Positions 49,791-60,788 of a DNA stretch of 64,000 nucleotides are shown here, piece after piece (the stretch's first letter is position 1; each line of letters opens with the position of its first letter). The notes beneath the pieces are model-generated. The model searched no databases, was not told the origin of the DNA, and saw only the letters and a program-made list of their open reading frames with translations. Both the position numbers and the translations under genes were made by a program. Location: NCBI GenBank assembly GCA_000711775.1, contig ARYC01000106.1:124001-188000 (forward strand). Reading direction: 5' to 3'. Origin of the DNA: Oxytricha trifallax. Taxonomy: Eukaryota; Ciliophora; Spirotrichea; Sporadotrichida; Oxytrichidae.

Positions 49791-50179
49791 GCTTTGTCTA
49801 ATTTGTAATTTGACTTTTCTCAAGTCATCAAAGAGCTTTACTAAACTTTGTTGTAGTGTATTTATTCTTAATTATTTTCATCAATTTTAACTTTAATTTT
49901 ATAGTTTTTCTTATTCAATTTACAGAAATTAATAAAAATTTTGTCTTTCTTTTCTAAAAGTTAATCACTTTACTTTATAGATTTATTCACGATTGATTGT
50001 ATTTTTAGTTTGTTTTGGGGTTTGATGTATATGCTTTTATCTCTTTTTTGAGAATCATAGATTTAACTTAAAATATATTTCTATAATTCTAATACTGTTT
50101 TGCACAAACTATTAACCTTTTTCAATTCATTATAGAAATAATCCACGTATTGTAATTTGTATCTTATTTTGCTGATCAT
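49790..50179 (-). pseudogene. PxK-tail family, group 3, 3'-truncated
   Basis: Starts MISKIRYKLQYVDYFYN at ATG 50177-50179 and follows the copy at 54301-54747 closely (VLELQKYIL, DSQKRDKSIYIKPQNK, KVKIDENNQEQIHYNKVQ). One base is then missing, and the sequence runs out after KDSLE where the paralogue continues to MFDIIPSK. The lost end abuts the lost end of 49446-49790. The intact counterparts at 52836 and 54301 are also tail to tail but 1.1 kb apart. Confidence 0.7.
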
Positions 50180-50862
50180 TTGTTTTTAAAATTTAATCTA
50201 TTATAAATATATTTTAAATATTAAATCTAAAATTACATAGGTCGTTAAATTGAATATTTAAGTTAGGTTTACAATATTCATGACAATTAAATAATCAACT
50301 ATTGTGCAAGAATAAACTATCAGGAAATTCTATATCTAGTTCAAAATACAGACACTCCAATTTATTGGCAGTTAGGATTTTCTAATATAGTTTAGTTTAA
50401 AATTTTGGGGTTTGAATTGAAAGCTGTTGTTGTTTTAGATGTCGTGGTAATGGTAGCTGTTGTATTTAATTTTGCAAATATTCAAATTTTTTTCAATAAT
50501 AATCCTAATGTTTTTCTATAAAAAGTGATGTCTTTATTTTGAACAATTCCACATCACGTAAGTCATTTTTGCCAATAAATAAATCAATTTCTAATTAAAA
50601 ATTAATATTGAATTATAATATTAGAATATTAATATTTATAATTATTAATACAGCATTCTTAAAATATAGCAATTTAAATTTTAAATTTATATTGTTCATT
50701 AGACACTGTTTGACAAAGCTTTATAAATAATTAATCAAAATCATTAGATGATAGATATTAGAAAATTAAAATAGAAATATAAAAAAAAAAGTTTACCATA
50801 TAAATAAATTAAATTTAGTATTTATTTTTTTAATTAATATCTTTATTTAATTTATATTTCTC

Positions 50863-51312
50863 ATTTAGATGGCATGAATTCAAACTTCTCCACAAATAAA
50901 TTGTCCAAAATTTTCTAGTTTTCCCTTATTCTTTTCTTAATTTTTATAGATTAATAACTTAACAATTTTATCCCATTTTATCCTAAAAATACCACTTTTT
51001 ATCTTATTTTTGAGGCTGATATTCTTTGTAATTTTTTCTCTCAATGTAACAAAATTTATCTTATATATTTTTAATATATTATTCGAAATGTATATCGCGC
51101 TTGTACAATTGAAGATTGGCAAAGAGTAAATTGTAATCAATAAATAGTGAATTTTTTATTTTTATGCTGTGATCCTTTTTACTTAAATTGAAGAATTAAT
51201 GTGCCATGAATTCTAGAGTCTCTTGAAATTTATTGTAAATATCTATAAGCTTATTGAATTTGACTAAGAATTTACTGTAATAAATTCTATTTTTTTCTGA
51301 TTAATTATTCAT
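50863..51312 (-). pseudogene. PxK-tail family, group 3, one frameshift
   Basis: Starts MNNQSEKNRIYYSKF at ATG 51310-51312, with VKFNKLIDIYNKFQETLEFM matching the start of 31037-31516 and KKDHSIKIKNS at the group 3 block. The frame holds for about 115 codons, then shifts near 50965. The last 35 residues (YQSIKIKKRIREN ... EKFEFMPSK) are in the next frame and end at TGA 50863-50865. A single indel separates it from an intact gene. Confidence 0.62.
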
Positions 51313-52835
51313 TTATTTAATGCTTATTATAATTAAAGTATTACAATGGTTTGACCTAATAATAAAATGAAAATATTGCGTTAAAATGAATATTTATTTA
51401 TTAGGAGTAAATAAAAAAGCTATGATTTTTCTTTTTTTCATTACATCTATAAAATTATTTAAATTATTAAGATACTAAAGATTGTAATTTGTAAATAATT
51501 GAAAGTATTTACTATAGTGATGTAAATAAAGGTTTGATTACTGGTAATTGTAAGTATTTTATTTATAAAATAATAAAGAATATATGAATAAATTTAATGA
51601 GGGGAGGAAGTTTCATGGGAAGTAAATTTTTTTTAATTTAATTTCATGTTTTTCATTAAAAATATACATAAACTATTTATACATATTATATGATTAGGTG
51701 ATATGTAAAACACTCCTTAATATATTTTTAAAAGTACAAGGCAAATTTGTTGTAAAGTATTAATAGTCTTTAAAATGTTATTTATTTAAATTTAGGAATC
51801 TTTTAAAGTAATATTCTTTTTTTAAATAAATCAAAATGCGATTGAAGAGGAATATAAAAAATAATTTTAGTCTAAGTTAGCAAATATACCTTCAATCTCA
51901 TGTAGATCAATTTTTTTATAAGTTGTTACTATGTTGTTGGAAATAATTACTAACTATTATAAATTTATAAAAAATGAAAAAAAATTTTTAGCCAGGAAAC
52001 TTCCCTAAAAATCTGTTTTATCATAACACTAGGAAGGAAACTCCCTCCATCCAATTAATTTAATCTATGCATGAAAAATTTAACTTAAATGACATTGGTA
52101 AATTAAATAATTTTTTAATGATATGGTCTCACATCACAGATTAAAAGTTAAAATTTTAGATAAGCTAAAGAATGTCACCAATAAGATAAAGACTTTTTTT
52201 TGATTTTAAACAAAATGGATCTCTAAATTATTTTATAAGTGGATTGTGGAAAATAAATCTTTCTTGATTAGTTGAAAAATAACCAAAGTTAAAGAATTTA
52301 TTTATAATTAATGCAAAGAGATGGATAGAAAGAAAAATTATATGATTAAACATGGATTTATGTATTTTCCTTAATAAATGAATATGGATAATCACATCTA
52401 TTTATAAATGAAACAAATGTTTCAATCCTTTTATCAATAATAATAATAAAAATATAAATAATAAATATAAATTTTGATAATTTAAACGGTCACTTGTCAT
52501 GACTGCTTAGATTAATATATAATAGATTGATACTATCAAAAAGTTTTAATAAAAATAACGAGTAAACATAAAAGATTGATTAAACATTCAATTTACCAAA
52601 TCGTTTTATTTTTAATTCTTCTTTATATAAAAAATCCAATTTTAAACCAACTTACTATTTTTTCAACAACCATTTTAAAGTTATTGATTAATTTTTATTT
52701 ATTTTGTTTATATCAATATAAAAACTATGTTAAGCAAATTAAATTTTTGATTAAATAAAATTTCAATTTTAAATATTCAATAAAGTCAATTTATAAAATT
52801 TCATTAATTAAATTTATAATTAAAATAATCTAGAA
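51313..52835. other. Intergenic; degenerate G/C-rich repeat
   Basis: No gene. At 51985-52056 CCAGGAAACTTCCC and AGGAAGGAAACTCCCTCC recall the dispersed G/C-rich repeat of 8.4-10.9 kb. The last 100 bases match the 5' flank of 49446. Confidence 0.45.
51985..52056 (+). repeat. Dispersed G/C-rich repeat, degenerate copy
   Basis: Two CAGGAAACT-like units facing A+T-rich DNA, similar to the units at 8838-8900 and 10903-10986 but with fewer G residues. The relation is suggested by motif only. Confidence 0.35.
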
Positions 52836-53207
52836 ATGACTGAATATAATTTAATCCAATAAGAGATTGAAAATTTTGGTAAAATAATACAAACTTTAAA
52901 GAAAAAAGTGGATAATATCCATAAAGATTTAATTAATCTTATTGGCATTGAACATTATTTTGACGTTTTTGAGACATAAAACGCCCCACCAACCTTAGGC
53001 TTTGATTTTAACTATATGTTAATGGACATTATATTTAAACAAAAATTAGGAAATCTTATATAAAATTCAGGAGATTTAAAATTGCTAGAGAAAAATTACT
53101 CATAGTTTGAAAGATATGCAAAATAATAAATTCGAAAGCTAAAAGAAGATAGGAAAAATTTAGTGCAATTTATAGATAAAAATATTTAGATATTTCCAGA
53201 TAAATGA
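52836..53207 (+). CDS. PxK-tail family protein, group 5 (123 aa)
   Basis: Open from ATG at 52836 to TGA at 53205-53207. It begins MTEYNLIQQEIENFGKIIQ, then has HKDLINLIGIEHYFDVF, NAPPTLGFDFNYMLMDIIF and QFERYAKQQIRKLKEDRK, and ends KNIQIFPDK. It is the only intact group 5 copy and the reference for the broken ones at 45.6, 46.7, 49.4 and 63.3 kb. The N- and C-terminal thirds look like helices, with a Pro-Pro turn between them. It converges with the group 3 gene at 54301. Confidence 0.73.
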
Positions 53208-54300
53208 ATGGAAAATATGTTATTTTACTTAATCTTAAAATTTCAATATTTAATTAGAAAATTAAAATCTCTAATTCATAATTAGTAATTTTAAAAAGCA
53301 TAATATAATAAAAGAAATTAAAGTAAATTTATAATTTTTATGGATATAGGATTTTGACTATCAAAATTCATTTAAGAAATTTAATTTAATTTTTTTATTT
53401 ATTTTGAAAATGTTAATAGAAGCTAAAATACAAGGCTGAGATAATAAACAAGTCTCCCTTAACATGCACATAATATAATTTTAGACGAGTTTACAATACA
53501 CAATCTCAATTCACAATTACAATAGATTTTATATATTTATTTAATAATAAATTTTAAGTATTTTTTGAAATTCTTCTCAGTCTTATCAACTCATTTATTA
53601 TTATTAAATATAAGTATATGTGGTGAATCATAATACAGAATATATTACCCTATTATCAATTTTAGAAATTACATTTAAACAATAAAGTTAATCAAATATT
53701 GTATCTGACTTGCAATCATTATATCTTTATATATAATATTTTGCTTCATATTTTCCAAAGTAATATAAATCTGAGTAAAGATATTCTATTGAAAAAATTT
53801 AAGAGAAATTATAATTAAAATATCTTTGAGTATCTTTAGATATAAATATTTATGTTATATTAGTTCATGCCTTTACTAAGAATATGATAAATATTTACTG
53901 TTTACTAAAAATGACGATTATAATAATTTTTAATTAATCTAAATGATCGAGTATTTAAAGTAGTATTATCAAAAAAGCTTATAGTACTAAAAATAATTAC
54001 ATTTATAGACATATAAAATTTTAAATTGAATTATTATTAGATTTGGTATTAGAAATTTAAGGAAGTTTATAAATTTAATAAGTTGACATATCTCTTATCT
54101 ATATAAATTCCTTCAGTTTATATAAGTGGCCTATAATCAACTATTTTAGAACTAAAGTATTCTTAAAGAAATAATGAATTCTCTTGAATTTAGAAAATAT
54201 AAGAATAAAATAATTACTCATACAGTAAATATAATGTAATGAAACACCGATATGTTTAAATTTTAAAAAGGATTTCTTCTTAATTTTTATTAAATTAAAC
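53208..54300. other. Spacer between convergent family genes
   Basis: 1.1 kb of A+T-rich DNA without a recognised gene. It is absent from the duplicate pair at 49446-50179. Confidence 0.5.
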
Positions 54301-54747
54301 TCATTTTGAAGGTATAATATCAAACATATCCACTATTATTTTGTCTAATTTTTCTTTGATTTTTCTGATTTTTCCTTTTATTTTTCTAATGTCATCGAAG
54401 AGCTTCTTCTAAACTTTGTTATAGTCTATTTGTGTTTTATTATTCTCGTCAGTTTTAACTTTTATTCTATATGTTTTATCATTCATCTTCCAAAACTTAT
54501 TGAAAATTTGGTTTCTTTTTTCAAAGAGAGATCTACTTTATTTGATATATTTTTATACAATTTATTATATTTTTATTTTGTTTTGCGGTGTGATTTGGAT
54601 ACTTGAATCTCTTTTTTGGGAATCATAGCTCTAGTTAAAAATGAATTTTTCCAATTCTAATACTGCTCTGCATAAGTCTTAAATTTTTTTATATTTGTTT
54701 ATGAAATGGTCTACAAATAGAATTTTGTTTTAGATATTACTGATCAT
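54301..54747 (-). CDS. PxK-tail family protein, group 3 (148 aa)
   Basis: Open from ATG at 54745-54747 to TGA at 54301-54303. It begins MISNIQNKILFVDHFINKY, continues with VLELEKFIFN, KRDSSIQITPQNKIKIQ and KKLFDDIRKIKGKIRKI, and ends DMFDIIPSK. It is the only group 3 copy besides 31037 that is fully open. Very Lys/Ile-rich, probably helical at both ends. Tail to tail with the group 5 gene at 52836. Confidence 0.72.
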
Positions 54748-55987
54748 TTTTTAAAAATTTATTAATTAAAAATTTTATTTTATTACAAATACTATAATTC
54801 TAGAGTCATTAAATTAAATATTTGAATCAAAATTTGTTTATAATATTTAGTTAAAATTAATTTAATTGTTAGAATTATTAATATTAAGGAAATATTAAGT
54901 TTTATATAATTTTAATATAAATTTCTAATTATAGATACTTGAAATACCAAATTTAATGCATTCATTTATGTTTTTATTTAATTAAACGCAGAATTATTAA
55001 ATTTTCAAAATAAATATAATGCAAATTATAAACTCAACGTGATTAAGATTTTATAATGTGGTGATTTAAAAAAATTATTAATAAAAACATAAAGGTTTCC
55101 CAAAAAAACTTTATAAAATACCCCAAAAAAGTGAGTCTTCAATCATTAAGAATTTTAAATTAATCTTAACATATAAATCGCAGATTTTGATTGCTCATTT
55201 TGTATCTTTATAACTATCGTAACGATAAACTAGGTTGTAGATAAATTCAAGAAAATTGGAATAAATAATCTTTTAAAAATTTTTGTTGCTCTTTATGAAA
55301 CATTTAATAATTTATAATAATGTCATTTTATTTTAAATAAATAAAAATACATTAATATTTTTAATATAACTAATATATCTCAAAATAATGTGATAATCTG
55401 AACTTAAAGAATATAATAAATGTTTAAACCAAAGTATAGAATTAATGAATTGTGAAAAAATTAATATCTTTCTACTAAAGGGTATTAAGATAACAAAATA
55501 ATAATAGCAGAGTGTTAAATTCAAAAAAAAAATGATATAAATGTATATGAATACTTAGTTTATTTCAAATTATATCGTTTTCTTCACATACAGATTTTTA
55601 ATTATTTATAAATAATAATAGAGGTAAACCATTTTGAAATGCTAAACTTACTTAAGTATTAATTTAGAAACTATATTTGATTAAAGTAAAAATGCACATA
55701 TCAATAAGGGTTATAAAAACAATAGGCTTAAATAAAGGTAAATTAAAATATATCTCGAGGAACTTGTTTTCATGAAAAGGATTACTTTGATTTTAGCATA
55801 TCTCAGTAGTTAAGTCCCAGAAAATATTATCATTTCATATTAAAAATTAATTTAAAAAAATCGGATATATAGCTCCCACAATTGTTAATATAACTATTCT
55901 AATCTCTTTAGAAAATACTTTTATAGAATAATATCTAATTTTAATATTCTGATCTAATTTATATTTATCAAATTAAATTAATATAAA
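54748..55987. other. Intergenic, no gene seen
   Basis: The first 150 bases are shared with the 5' flank of 49790-50179. The rest is A+T-rich spacer up to the BAR-like gene, whose start is marked by a rise in G+C. Confidence 0.5.
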
Positions 55988-56581
55988 ATGCAACCAGGTC
56001 ACTAAAATATGAAAGAGTTCGATAAGAGAACTGAAATAGAATCCAAGAAGGTAAAGTCGCTTGCCCAAGCAATGGAAAAGATGAAAAAGTCCATAGACAA
56101 TGAAAAGAAAGCTTACTGTGTGGAGTTAAAAAAAGGCATAGACTAGTATGGTGCATCACCCCACTTCTCCCCTAATTTGCAAAAGATAATCTAAGAATAC
56201 TCAACTGGCTTGGAGAAACTGGCTCCCGTTTACGATCGAGCAACCACTCACATTCAAGACGTGTCTTGCAACGCTCTCGGCTACCTCCCCAAAAAATATG
56301 AAACGTACAAGAAGTCCATTAAAGTTAGCGATAAAATGCCAGAGGGAGTTCACAAGCTGAAGGATTACGAGTACGAGCGAATTCAATACACCAGACAAGC
56401 CATGCTTCACTATATCAATGCACAAATGCTTATCTAAGCTCAGCAATTTCAACTGTATGCTGACTTATTTGACAAATTGGAGTAAGTTAATGATGCAGAT
56501 GAAACTGCAGCTCTCTACGATAATGCTGATTGGGTAGTCAAAGACTTAAAGTCAAAGGGTTTTAACATGAAATTAAAGTGA
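55988..56581 (+). CDS. BAR-like coiled-coil protein (197 aa)
   Basis: Open from ATG at 55988 (MQPGHQNMKEFDKRTE) to TGA at 56579-56581, with several TAA/TAG Gln codons. The G+C content and codon use are those of an ordinary expressed gene, unlike the family copies. The sequence is one long helix-rich domain: EIESKKVKSLAQAMEKM, then FSPNLQKIIQEYSTGLEKL, and a C-terminal helix YERIQYTRQAMLHYINAQ followed by FQLYADLFDKL. That last helix resembles the final helix of BAR domains (a conserved position for H-A---Y---), which bind and bend membranes as dimers. No SH3 or other domain follows. The BAR assignment is by pattern only. Confidence 0.6.
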
Positions 56582-57145
56582 ATGTAAAAATCCATGTAAA
56601 ATTGTTTTCTCTCGTATAGTTCTAATCTTAATTTTAAATTTGAATTTGAATTCACTTTATAATTATCAAAATCAAATAACTACTCGCATAACAATAAAAG
56701 TAGATTAAAGACTTTGACAAAATTGATTTATAATTATTAAAATTATTGAGTTTAAAATGTTTATTCATGCATTAAATTTAGGTGCTAGTAGAGCCTAAAA
56801 TAATTACTAACTCTGATACAGAAGCAATATATTGCTAATATACAATATAATATAGGAGATGAAAACATAACAAAAATAAATTTATTTCATAAAATTATGA
56901 TAATTAATATCAGATTTTAAGCAATTTAATTTATATATTTAATTTTACAAGGAGTAGGACTATAATAGTAAAGGAAATCTTACATTATCCATATATCATT
57001 TATTTTAGATTTTCTTAGTACTAAGTCTCCCAGGCTTTTAATATAATCCTGGGAAACTTAATAAAATTTTACTCAATAAAATTTTTAATGATATATTTTA
57101 TTATTAAAAAAAATTATTTTACTTGTTTAATCAATCTTTTATTAG
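56582..57145. other. Intergenic or 5' intron of the next gene
   Basis: A+T-rich and without a frame. It ends in TTTTATTAG, a possible splice acceptor for the gene that follows; the first exon was not found. Confidence 0.35.
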
Positions 57146-57532
57146 CAATATCAAATTAAAGAAATGTCTATTTGGGTACCGGAAATCCACTTGGTAGGAC
57201 TTTTACAACGAGATAAAACAGTCATTATAATCAGAGATTCTAGCACAACATGATTCTAGAACAAATTTAAAAGTAAGTTATATTTATTGATTTATTAGTA
57301 GTTATTTATTTTCAATTATAGTCGTCGATTAAGAAGGGAAAGAGAAGCTCAACTTGCGCAAATGTAGATACCTCCGTTAGCTATAACTCCTAATTTTATT
57401 ACTCAATTACTTGAAAGAATTCAAGGATCGAATAATAATAATGAAGGCTCAACTGGTAATAATAGGAATGGACCTCGTTCATTGAACAATAATGGAAGGT
57501 ATCTCGAGCAATATAAACCTAATAATAATTAA
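57146..57532 (+). CDS. Unidentified two-exon gene, ends uncertain
   Basis: One frame reads VYLGTGNPLGRTFTTRQ, QRFQHNMILEQIQ, then crosses an intron at 57273-57321 (GTAAGT...TTATAG, 49 bp) and continues RRLRREREAQLAQMQIPPL, TPNFITQLLERIQGSN and an Asn/Gly-rich end. The splice keeps the frame, which supports it. No ATG precedes the exon, so an upstream exon is likely. The frame stays open after YKPNNN because only TGA stops, so the true end is unknown. The Arg/Glu helix plus low-complexity tail match no family I know. In a second frame the ATG at 57163 opens only 30 codons. Confidence 0.45.
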
Positions 57533-57757
57533 TTAAAGATATTATTTAAGTTAAATGCTACTAAAAGTTATTTTCGAGCCAATATTATTATTATCAATGA
57601 CTTTATTTACAGCCTATTTAATTAGAAAGAAAAAATTGAGATTGAATATTTAATTTAATTCAATTTCACCCCTTAATTAGAGTTTTAAGTCTTAATTTAT
57701 TTAATATATTCAATCATAAATATATTTGTAGTATATAATAGGTATATAGAGACTCAA

Positions 57758-59610
57758 ATGGCTTAAGTCAAAATCATGTTACATTTGATCATAGTTTGAA
57801 TCAGTAAATAGAATTAACTCAAAAGAGATTAAGTTTGATAAGATCAGTAAGAAGAGACTTACTAATCAGCTTTGTTTTGTTTACAGTCTAGTTATTTAAT
57901 TTTAATGATATTAAAAGGGATTTTACATATTGTTTTTAGTGAGCGTTCTTGATCATAATGCTGTTCAGTTATAAAATCGATATTAGTGTATGTGGGGAGT
58001 CTATGCTTGTTTGGCTTATAGTTTACACTGCATTTTACTTACTAAAAGTGATATAGGGTGTAATTTACCTATGTTTGGTCCATAAAAACAATCAATTCGC
58101 TCTTATGCTAAACCTTTTCAAGTTAGTAGTCTTAAACCCCTTTTAAGTTGCTTGGATAAGTTATGGAAATTTCGTCTTCTTTTCTTTTCATGTATAAACT
58201 CAATGTGGAGAAAGAGATCTGTCAGATTATAACAGATTAAATACTTTTGTGCTGATAGTCTTAATTATTGGATACATACAACTTCTATACTTTGCAGTTG
58301 TGATAGCATACTTGGTATACTTAATTGTTATCAAAACAAGGATTTCGCCAAGTTAAATAGCTTAAGATAATCCTGGGTCTTAATAGAGAATGAACAACTA
58401 AGACGATGAGAACAATATGAATTCAGATTAAGAGTTTGATGAAGAAGTATAGAATAATTTATTTGGCATTAGAAATAGAGCTTAATTGACTCTTTTTAAG
58501 CATAATCTTGATAAATACATAAAATAGCTTAAGAAAAGAAAGTATAAACAGGTTTCAAGAAAAGGAAATTCATTAAAATAAAGTAAAAGTTTAAATAATT
58601 CAGAAAAAGTTGAAGTTTTAGACGAATGCTTAATCTGCTTGAACAAATTTCAGACTGGTGAAGATATAATATTTCTATAATGTGATAATAGGCACTTCTT
58701 TCACACTTCATGCGGGACAGAATGGATTAAGATTAAAGCAAATTGTCCTTTATGTAGAAAAAATTTCAAGAACGCAATTTTAGGACTAGGATCTTCACCT
58801 GAAAATAATTCACAATAAAATGATGAAAGTATAAATGATACATTGGAATAAAATCAATAATTGTCAAATGTTCATTAACAATCAATGTTACTATAAGAGA
58901 TAAGTAGATCTAGTATTCAAGCAAACCCATAGACAATAGTTAGGATGATCAGTCTTGTGGAAATCCCTGTAAGTGAAAATTAAAATGGTATTTTAGACAG
59001 CATAATTTAAAGGTAACTAAGTTATCCCATAATAAGATAGGGTCCTCCTGGCTAACTCTCTAAATTTAATTATAATAACCCATATTTATTGATTTTAAAT
59101 GTATTGAAAATTTAAAATTAACTCAATAACACCAACCTTTACATTTTGGAGGAAAATTTTGGATTAGCTATTGATCATTCAATTAATCATGAAACTCCCA
59201 CAGCTTTGTAGTCTAGTTAAAGAAGAATGTTAAATTTATAGTAAGCAGATCTCACACTATCAAGGCAAAACTAGGGTGTAGATTCAAATTAAGATTAATC
59301 ATTGATTGTTTAATAACCTCAAATAATTATTTAGCAGCCTTCATGATAATTGTAAAATTAACCTCATTAAACTTTACCATCCCAGCAATAAACTCAAAGC
59401 TATTAAAATCAACAAAGTGATAGCTAGAGATCGCTAATAATGCAAGAAATTGATTAAATTATCGAAGAAGAAATTACTCTGCAATAATAAACTTTAAACA
59501 ATACTGATATATAAAATTACAGGGGAGGCATATCAAGAAGTAACTCACAGATCATCATTGAAAGCTTTGATGTTGAGGAGTAAAATTAAGATGATATTGG
59601 TTCATGATCA
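57758..59610 (+). pseudogene. Multi-pass membrane RING-H2 protein, broken frame
   Basis: A long frame from ATG 57958 encodes hydrophobic segments (MLVWLIVYTAFYLLKVI, LFKLVVLNPFQVAWI, FVLIVLIIGYIQLLYFAVV), then a cytosolic RING-H2 finger with Cys at 58627, 58636, 58681, 58711, 58744, 58753 and His at 58693 and 58702, then a Gln/Asn-rich tail. Such proteins are membrane-anchored E3 ubiquitin ligases. Upstream, an exon with HVTFDHSLNQQIELTQKRL, a 40-bp intron (57847-57886) and SSYLILMILKGILHIVF precede it, but one base is missing near 57947 and another after ATG 57758. In the tail TGA occurs at 59344-59346, yet the same Gln-rich frame continues to TGA 59608-59610. It is a damaged gene, or a gene with indel errors and a shorter tail. 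Confidence 0.65.
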
Positions 59611-60311
59611 TAATTATTTTGTATAAGAAAATAAGTTTGTTTTCATTTAGTTAATTTTATCGTTTCAAATGTTTAAGAATTATATCTCATAGAAGTTAAT
59701 TTATTAATTCTGTATATAATTCCATCATTAATTAAATATTCTTTTAAAAATGAAAAATTAATAAAAAAGACTAATTAAAAATTAATTAAAAAAAACTTGT
59801 AAGATATATATTTAAAACATTTAGTTTTCCACAATCAAATTGATTCCTCTATCGAAATTTATGCATAAATCAATAAAAATTAGCAATTAGCTGGAAGATT
59901 ATTCTATAAAGCTGTGAGTTAATTTATCATAATTAAAAATTGAAAAATATCAAAAAATTAAGAGTTATTTACATTTTATCAATGAGTAAAAATTTAAGAA
60001 TAATTGAAATGAACAATGGGAGGTTACTTTGTTGTAAAAGAAAAACTTAAGTTACGTCAGTACTTTAATTTAATTTTAATACTTTAAATTATTAAAAACT
60101 TTGAAAATAAAATGAAATTTATTCGACTATAAAAATTATATATTTAAATAAAAAATACAAATTTATTATATAATAAATCTATTAAACTTAACAACTAATA
60201 ATAAACTCTAAATGAGTTATTTTAAATATTGAAATCTTTATTCCATTATTTAGAATTTGATAAAATATATTTATACATTGATACTTTTTATAGTTTAACT
60301 TTATCGAATCA
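59611..60311. other. Intergenic, no gene seen
   Basis: A+T-rich DNA between the RING gene and the next open frame. Confidence 0.5.
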
Positions 60312-60788
60312 ATGTCTAACCAAAGTACAAACAATTTAATTCAACAATAAGAAATATCTTAGTTTTCAAAAATTGAAGAATAAATTGATGAATTATTCAT
60401 TTCATTGCCAATAAAAAATTAACTTAATGAATCTGCAAAATCTCGTTTAATCAACGATCTAATAAAAATCTATGGATTATCACCTCCACATCAAAATACT
60501 ACAAATGTTTAAATCATAGCCCTGAAAAAGAAAATTTCAAATTTGGAATTATAGCTGAAATAAAGTTTCAACTTTAATACTGACATTGTTTTACTTAAAG
60601 TGCAATATAAACGTGTAAAAACTTATTATAATATCAAAGAAATGGGAGAACTTAAGCAATTTGAGTATCAAATTATACTTCAAGATTTGAAGTTACTGGA
60701 AGGGAGGATAGAATAGCAAGAGAGAATATTCTCAAATTTTCAGATACCATTAAGCATTATTGATTGCCATTTAATACCAGAGAAATGA
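60312..60788 (+). CDS. Small helical protein with IPEK tail (158 aa)
   Basis: Open from ATG at 60312 to TGA at 60786-60788. It begins MSNQSTNNLIQQQEISQF and ends IIDCHLIPEK, a family-type tail. A Pro-Pro turn (GLSPPHQNTT) lies in the middle, comparable with NAPPT of group 5. It is followed by a coiled-coil-like stretch (IIALKKKISNLELQLKQ) and LQDLKLLEGRIEQQERIF. Codon use is slightly less A+T-biased than in other members. It may be a distant family member or a separate gene that shares the ending by chance. Confidence 0.6.

Noticed and set aside
57163-57252. Short frame MSIWVPEIHLVGLLQRDK suggesting an Sm-like protein
   Set aside because: It meets TGA after 30 codons and lacks the Sm motifs; the overlapping frame continues across the intron and is preferred.
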